Source: GCA-003244245 sp050699815 (GTDB lineage Bacteria > Actinomycetota > Actinomycetes > Mycobacteriales > Pseudonocardiaceae). Taken from it: a stretch of DNA of 64,000 nt. A program made the translations under genes and the position numbers. The notes under the pieces are model-generated. The model saw nothing but the letters and a program-made list of their open reading frames with translations. It had not been told where the DNA came from and ran no database searches. The stretch lies in contig JBOHFT010000003.1 of assembly GCA_050699815.1 (NCBI GenBank), positions 3,710 through 67,709 on the forward strand, in the 5' to 3' direction. Shown piece after piece: positions 59,578 to 64,000 of the stretch; position 1 is the first letter of the stretch; each line of letters begins with the position of its first letter.

Positions 59578-60014
59578 CAAAGTTGCGTCCCGAGGTTCAG
59601 CTCTTGGGCCATCGTGATACTGATCTCGTCGGCCTGTCGGTGGGTTATAAGCTGGGCTTCCAGCTTGTTCGCATCGTTTTCGAGTCGAACCGCTGCCCCC
59701 TCCAACGCCAGCCGCAGCGAACCCTGCTCGCCGACAGCGGCATCCGCCATGATTTGTACCGCGTCCGCACTCACCTCATCCAGACCGGGTGGCCTGATGT
59801 CCGCCAGCCGCCATGCGTTCACGGCCTCGACTCGAAGTGCCCTTGCGGCTTCGCGGAGGTCGGCGATGGCTTGCGGGGCGCGCTCCAGGTCGACCGAGAA
59901 CCCGCCGCTGCCGGTCGTCGGAGTACCGGGTGATCCCCCCGCTGGCAGCGGTGCGGCTTGCGCACCGGGCATCCCCGGAAGCGGACCCGGCCGTGCCCCG
60001 TCCTCGCCACTCAT
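59577..60014 (-). CDS. PE-like small helical protein of the type VII cluster
   Basis: The 145-residue protein has a Pro/Gly-rich N-terminus (about 1-38) then an all-helical region (VDLERAPQAIADLREAARAL, EGAAVRLENDANKLEAQLIT). Size and place before the DUF3558 and PPE-like genes suggest the PE-like partner of the PPE-like protein. No clear YxxxD/E export signal is seen near the C-terminus. The four genes (PE-like, DUF3558, PPE-like, EspG-like) overlap or nearly overlap and form one operon reading into truB-ribF. Confidence 0.65.
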   Translation of the reverse strand: MSGEDGARPGPLPGMPGAQAAPLPAGGSPGTPTTGSGGFSVDLERAPQAIADLREAARALRVEAVNAWRLADIRPPGLDEVSADAVQIMADAAVGEQGSLRLALEGAAVRLENDANKLEAQLITHRQADEISITMAQELNLGTQL

Positions 60015-60090
60015 GGCCCAAACCTCCCGTCACGGTCCGGATGCGGCGGGTGGCAGCATCCCATAACCGCGTCCAGAAGCCGGAGCTGGT

Positions 60091-61098
60091 CTACAGGGCG
60101 GGGGCGCGGTGCAGGGCGGTGCGCAGGGCGTCCAGGACGTCATCGGCGGTGCCGTCGGCAGCGAAGCCGGCGGCCAGGCGGTGGCCGCCACCGCCGAGTT
60201 CGACGGCGGCAGCGGAGACGTCGAGGCGCTGCTTGGCACGCAGCGACACCGACCACCGGTCCGGGCCGGTCTCCTTGAGCACCGCGGCAACCTCGGCCTC
60301 GGACGTGGTCCGGACGAGGTCCACCACGCTCTCGACCTCCTCGCTGCGCAGCCCCGCCACGTCCGCCAGCCGCACCGTGGTGTGCACCAGTCCCAGGCCC
60401 TGCGCCGACGCGGGCTCCAGTTGCGCGCGGCCGAGCACGGCCCCGAGCATGGCCAGCCAGCCGAAGGGATGGGTGTCCAGCAGCTCGCGGGTGGTGACCT
60501 GGGGATCGACTCCCGCGGTCAGCAGCCGGGCAGCCATCGCGTGGGTGGCCGGGCTGGCCCGGCGAAAGCAGCTGGTGTCGGTCACCAGACCGGCGTAGAG
60601 GCAGCGGGCGATCGGCTCGTCCAGCAGCACATGGAGGGTATCGAGCAGGGCAAGCACGAGCACCGCAGTGGCCTCCGCACGGGCGTCGACCAGATGATGG
60701 GTACCGAATCGGCTGTTGGTGGCGTGATGATCGATCACCAGCACGGCGCGTGCGGTGCCCACCCGGTCGGCGAGGCAGCCCAGCCGGTCGCGGCTCGCGG
60801 TATCCAGCGCCACCAGCAGCTCCGGCTGCGCCGGTACCTGGTCTGGCGGCACGATGAGATCGGCGACGTCCAGCCAGCGCAGCGACTCCGGGGTATCCGC
60901 CGGCTCGCCGAAGGTCACTCGCACCGTCGCGCCACGCCGCCGCAGCGCCAGGCCGAGAGCCAGCGCGCTGCCCAGCGCGTCGGCGTCCGGTTGCACATGG
61001 GCAACCAGCGTGACGTCCCGCGCACCGCCAATCAGCTGCGCGGCAGCCCTCAGCTCCGGGTCGTGAGTGGCTCTGCTGGTTGCCGAGTGACGGAACAC
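60091..61098 (-). CDS. nrnA: DHH-family oligoribonuclease/pAp phosphatase (NrnA type)
   Basis: The 335-residue phosphoesterase has VTLVAHVQPDADALGSALAL (first metal motif), LLVALDTASRDRLG, LVIDHHATNSRFG (DHH motif), and a DHHA1 end with ELGGGGHRLAAGF. It cleaves nano-RNA and pAp in the cytoplasm. GTG 61098 is chosen; GTG 61125 is also possible and would overlap the rbfA stop. It follows rbfA on the same strand, the typical infB-DUF503-rbfA-nrnA order. Confidence 0.93.
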   Translation of the reverse strand: MFRHSATSRATHDPELRAAAQLIGGARDVTLVAHVQPDADALGSALALGLALRRRGATVRVTFGEPADTPESLRWLDVADLIVPPDQVPAQPELLVALDTASRDRLGCLADRVGTARAVLVIDHHATNSRFGTHHLVDARAEATAVLVLALLDTLHVLLDEPIARCLYAGLVTDTSCFRRASPATHAMAARLLTAGVDPQVTTRELLDTHPFGWLAMLGAVLGRAQLEPASAQGLGLVHTTVRLADVAGLRSEEVESVVDLVRTTSEAEVAAVLKETGPDRWSVSLRAKQRLDVSAAAVELGGGGHRLAAGFAADGTADDVLDALRTALHRAPAL

Positions 61099-61108
61099 TG
61101 TTACCCAC

Positions 61109-61552
61109 TCACGAGTCCGCTTCACGGGGCGGACGGTACGGGTCGGGCTCACCGGCGGGCGACGCGCCCGCGGCAATGCGGGCGACCTCGGTATCGGCGT
61201 CGCGCGCCCGGGCCAGCAACTCGTCGATCCGGCGCGCCCCGTCCGGGATCATGTCGCAGCGGAAGGTCAAGGTGGGGGTGAACCGGACACCTGTGCCGCG
61301 GCCGACCAGGGAGCGCAGCACCCCGGTCGCGCTGGCCAACGCGGCGGCCGCCCCGGCGGTATCCGGCGGGGTATCGACGGTCTCCCCGAGCACCGTGTAG
61401 TACACCGTCGCCTCCCGGAGGTCCCCGGTGACCTTCGCGTCGGTGATCGTCACCATCGCCAGCCGGGGATCTTTCACCTCGTGCTCCAGGCCGGACGCGA
61501 CGATCTGGGCAATCCGTTTGGCGAGCCGGCGGGCCCGTGGGGGGTCGGCCAT
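61109..61552 (-). CDS. rbfA: 30S ribosome-binding factor A
   Basis: The 147-residue protein assists 30S maturation and 16S 5' processing. Seen: ARRLAKRIAQIVASGLEHEV, KDPRLAMVTITDAKVTGDLR and TGVRFTPTLTFRCDMIPDGA with the KH-like fold, and a Pro/Arg-rich C-terminal tail. ATG 61552 is chosen; the upstream extension to 61732 is not conserved. Confidence 0.95.
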   Translation of the reverse strand: MADPPRARRLAKRIAQIVASGLEHEVKDPRLAMVTITDAKVTGDLREATVYYTVLGETVDTPPDTAGAAAALASATGVLRSLVGRGTGVRFTPTLTFRCDMIPDGARRIDELLARARDADTEVARIAAGASPAGEPDPYRPPREADS

Positions 61553-61610
61553 CGCAGCGTCTCCTCGGGTTTCTCGGGCGTGTGTCGGGTACAGACCGGA
61601 AGTACTCACG

Positions 61611-61907
61611 CTAATCGTCGTCTGGGCCCAGCATCCGGTGCCGGGCGGCCAGCAGCTCCAGCTCGGGTCGTCGCGCCACCAGCCGCTCGCACGCGTCAAG
61701 CACATCTCGCACGTGGCCAGCCTCGGCCGCAACGGCGGCCACCCCGATCAGCGACCGGCGGTGCAGGTCCGCGTGCCCGGCCTCGGCGGCCGCGACCTCG
61801 AAGTGCTGCCGAAGTTCCGCGATCACCGGCCGGACCAGCGAGCGTTTCTGCTTCAGGGAGCGCACGTCACCGAACAGGACGTCCAGCTCCAGGGCGCCGA
61901 CGTACAC
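61611..61907 (-). CDS. DUF503 (YlxP-like) protein
   Basis: The 98-residue protein begins MYVGALELDVLFGDVRSLKQ and has KRSLVRPVIAELRQHFEVAA then EAGHADLHRRSLIGVAAVAA, the DUF503 pattern. It is always found between infB and rbfA in actinobacteria and firmicutes; the function is unknown but presumably linked to ribosome assembly. GTG 61907 is used. Confidence 0.92.
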   Translation of the reverse strand: MYVGALELDVLFGDVRSLKQKRSLVRPVIAELRQHFEVAAAEAGHADLHRRSLIGVAAVAAEAGHVRDVLDACERLVARRPELELLAARHRMLGPDDD

Positions 61908-61950
61908 CGCTCACCACCGGGGGTTGGTAGCTCTTGAAGACCACCGGAAC

Positions 61951-61985
61951 CGGGGTTGGTGGCCCTTGACGGGCCACCAACCCCG
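61951..61985 (-). terminator. strong 15-bp hairpin after infB
   Basis: CGGGGTTGGTGGCCC at 61951-61965 pairs perfectly with 61971-61985 across a 5-nt loop. It begins 7 nt after the infB stop on the minus strand and lies before DUF503. There is no T-run, so it may be a weak terminator or an RNA-stabilising or processing hairpin between infB and the downstream genes. A partial copy of the arm (GGGTTGGT near 61920) lies next to it. Confidence 0.6.
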
Positions 61986-61991
61986 GGATGG

Positions 61992-64000
61992 TCAGGTGCG
62001 GGGCTTCTCGCGCATCTCGTAGGTCTCGATCTCGTCGCCGACCCGGAGGTCGTGGTACGACGAGAGCGTGAGGCCGCACTCGAAGCCCTCGCGGACCGAT
62101 GATGCGTCATCCTTGAAGCGGCGCAGTGACGACACCGTGAAGTCCTCGCGGACGACCACGTTGTCCCGGAGCAGCCGGGCCTTGGCGTTGCGCCGGATCT
62201 CCCCCGAGGTGACCAGGCAGCCGGCGATGGTGCCGACCTTGGAGGACCGGAACACCTCGCGGACCTCGGCCCGGCCCAGCGCCACCTCCTCGTACTCAGG
62301 CTTGAGCATGCCCTTGAGGGCCTGCTCGATCTCATCGATCGCCTGGTAGATCACCGAGTAGTAGCGGATCTCCACGCCCTCGCGGTTGGCCAGTGCGGTG
62401 GCCTTGCCGTCGGCCCGGACGTTGAATCCGAGCACGACGGTATTGTCCGCGATGGCGAGGCTGATGTCGCTCTCGGTGATGCCACCGACACCGCGGTGGA
62501 TGACCCGCAGCTCCACCTCCTCGCCGACGTCGATCTTCAGCAGGGCATCCTCCAGCGCCTCGACGGTGCCGGAATTGTCGCCCTTGAGGATCAGGTTGAG
62601 CTGGCTGGTCTCCTTGAGCGCCTGGTCCAGGTCCTCCAGGCTGACCCGGCGGCGGCGCGAGGCGAGGTCGGCGTTGCGCTCCCGGGTACGCCGGCGGTCG
62701 GCGATCTGCCGGGCGATGCGGTCCTCCTCGACGACGAGGAAGTTGTGGCCTGCACCCGGCACCGAGGTGAACCCGTGGACCTGCACCGGCCGCGACGGCA
62801 GCGCCTCAATAATGTCGTCGCCGTGCTCATCGACCATCCTGCGGACCCGGCCGTAAGCGTCGCCGGCGACCACCGAGTCACCGACCCGCAGCGTGCCCCG
62901 CTGCACCAGCACGGTGGCCACCGGACCGCGGCCGCGGTCCAGATGCGCTTCGATCGCCACCCCCTGGGCTTCCATGTCCGGGTTTGCCCGCAGGTCCAGC
63001 GAGGCATCCGCGGTGAGCAGGATCGCCTCGAGCAGTGAGTCGATGTTGGTGCCCTCCTTGGCGGAGATATCGACGAACATGGTGTCGCCGCTGTACTCCT
63101 CGGGCACCAGCCCGTACTCGGTGAGCTGGCCGCGGATCCGGACCGGGTCCGCGGCCTCCTTGTCGATCTTGTTCACCGCGACCACGACCGGCACCCCAGC
63201 CGCCTTCGCGTGGTTGATCGCCTCCACCGTCTGCGGCATGACGCCGTCGTCGGCGGCCACCACCAGCACCGCGATGTCGGTCGACTTCGCACCGCGGGCC
63301 CGCATGGCGGTGAACGCCTCGTGGCCCGGGGTGTCGATGAACGTGATCAGCCGCTCCACGCCCTCCAGCGCGGTCGCGACCTGGTAGGCACCGATGTGCT
63401 GGGTGATCCCGCCGGCCTCGCCGCCCATCACGTTGGCCTGGCGGATAGTGTCCAGCAGGCGCGTCTTGCCGTGGTCGACGTGACCCATGACGGTGACCAC
63501 CGGTGGCCGGAATGCGAGGTCGTCCTCGTCACCGGAGTCCTCGCCATAGGACAGGTCGAAGGACTCCAGCAGCTCGCGGTCCTCATCCTCGGGGCTGACG
63601 ACCTGGATCTTGTAGTTCATCTCCTGGCCGAGCAGCTCCAGCACGTCGTCGGAGACGGACTGGGTTGCTGTCACCATCTCGCCGAGGTTGAACAGCACCG
63701 CCACCAGCGCGGCCGGGTTGGCGTCGATCTTCTCGGCGAAGTCGGTAAGCGAGGAGCCGCGACGCAGCCGGACTGTCTCGCCGCTGCCGCGCGGCAGCCG
63801 GACGCCGCCGACCGACGGCGCCTGCATGTTGTCGAACTCCTGGCGCTTCTGGCGCTTGGACTTGCGGCCCTTACGCGCGGGGCCACCAGGCCGGCCGAAA
63901 GCCCCGGCCGCACCGCCACCACGGCCCCGAGCACCGCCACCGGGACGCGCTGGCCCTCCCCGGAATCCGCCGCCAGCCGGAGCGCCACCGGCCCCGGGGC
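61992..64000 (-). CDS. infB: translation initiation factor IF-2, 5' end beyond window
   Basis: The frame runs from the window edge to a stop at 61992 (669 codons visible). Seen: a Gly/Arg-rich low-complexity end typical of the actinobacterial N-terminal region, then KSKRQKRQEFDNMQAPSVGG, the G-domain (GHVDHGKT, DTPGHEAF, NKID) and C-terminal domains with LNLILKGDNSGTVEALEDAL and VIHRGVGGITESDISLAIAD. IF-2 brings initiator tRNA to the 30S subunit. The start codon is not in the window, and the ATG at 63827 is internal. Confidence 0.96.
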   Translation of the reverse strand, partial: PGAGGAPAGGGFRGGPARPGGGARGRGGGAAGAFGRPGGPARKGRKSKRQKRQEFDNMQAPSVGGVRLPRGSGETVRLRRGSSLTDFAEKIDANPAALVAVLFNLGEMVTATQSVSDDVLELLGQEMNYKIQVVSPEDEDRELLESFDLSYGEDSGDEDDLAFRPPVVTVMGHVDHGKTRLLDTIRQANVMGGEAGGITQHIGAYQVATALEGVERLITFIDTPGHEAFTAMRARGAKSTDIAVLVVAADDGVMPQTVEAINHAKAAGVPVVVAVNKIDKEAADPVRIRGQLTEYGLVPEEYSGDTMFVDISAKEGTNIDSLLEAILLTADASLDLRANPDMEAQGVAIEAHLDRGRGPVATVLVQRGTLRVGDSVVAGDAYGRVRRMVDEHGDDIIEALPSRPVQVHGFTSVPGAGHNFLVVEEDRIARQIADRRRTRERNADLASRRRRVSLEDLDQALKETSQLNLILKGDNSGTVEALEDALLKIDVGEEVELRVIHRGVGGITESDISLAIADNTVVLGFNVRADGKATALANREGVEIRYYSVIYQAIDEIEQALKGMLKPEYEEVALGRAEVREVFRSSKVGTIAGCLVTSGEIRRNAKARLLRDNVVVREDFTVSSLRRFKDDASSVREGFECGLTLSSYHDLRVGDEIETYEMREKPRT

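Noticed and set aside
57697..60014. Complete ESX/type VII secretion system
   Set aside because: Only PE-like, PPE-like, EspG-like and DUF3558 genes are present; no EccB, EccC, EccD or mycosin gene is in the window.

Overview
The window is high-GC DNA with dense, overlapping genes, many GTG starts and an actinobacterial gene order: rplY-pth, a MoxR/DUF58/transglutaminase operon, DUF3040 beside dinB, pspA-clgR-pgsA-rimO-argA-ftsK-rnj-dapA-thyX, dapB-M16 peptidase-pnp-rpsO-ribF-truB, PE/PPE/EspG-like genes, and nrnA-rbfA-DUF503-infB. This points to a Pseudonocardiales-type actinomycete. The genus is my inference; no rRNA or tRNA gene was seen.

Layout. (1) 1-2244: a lower-GC murD2-murL pair, giving D-Glu for peptidoglycan by ligation then epimerisation, lies on the minus strand against a broken 3' remnant of prs. 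(2) 2287-10431: housekeeping block of rplY, pth, a three-gene MoxR/DUF58/TgpA operon, DUF3040, and dinB with a probable LexA box. (3) About 10.5-35.7 kb: an exopolysaccharide locus of the Wzx/Wzy type. It holds an epimerase, an aminotransferase, an initiating sugar-phosphate transferase, a Wzz/Wzc-like co-polymerase with a degenerate kinase domain, several glycosyltransferases (one a GT4-GT4 fusion), methyltransferases, a split HAD/COG5610-like pair, a flippase, a GMC-oxidoreductase/SDR fusion, a polymerase, and a membrane-anchored GH16 glycosidase. It is full of wreckage: at least five genes are truncated or carry internal deletions, and one has a frameshift. (4) 35.8-46 kb: envelope-stress pair pspA/clgR, then pgsA, rimO, argA, ftsK, RNase J, dapA, and a frameshifted PPOX gene. 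(5) 46.1-49.4 kb: thyX divergent from a ribbon-helix-helix/DUF4097 pair, with three evenly spaced TGACGTCA palindromes between them; then a GNAT gene and a 42-bp-periodic palindrome array. (6) 49.4-64 kb: dapB, M16 peptidase, pnp, rpsO, ribF, truB, a type VII secretion-related cluster, nrnA, rbfA, DUF503, and infB cut by the window edge.

The least expected items are: the murD2/murL cassette sitting in a wrecked prs; the Wzc-like protein without Walker A lysine, Walker B aspartate or tyrosine tail; the RHH/DUF4097 pair with its operator-like array; the GMC-SDR fusion; and repeated deletion scars in the polysaccharide locus. All calls come from reading the sequence; no database search was run.
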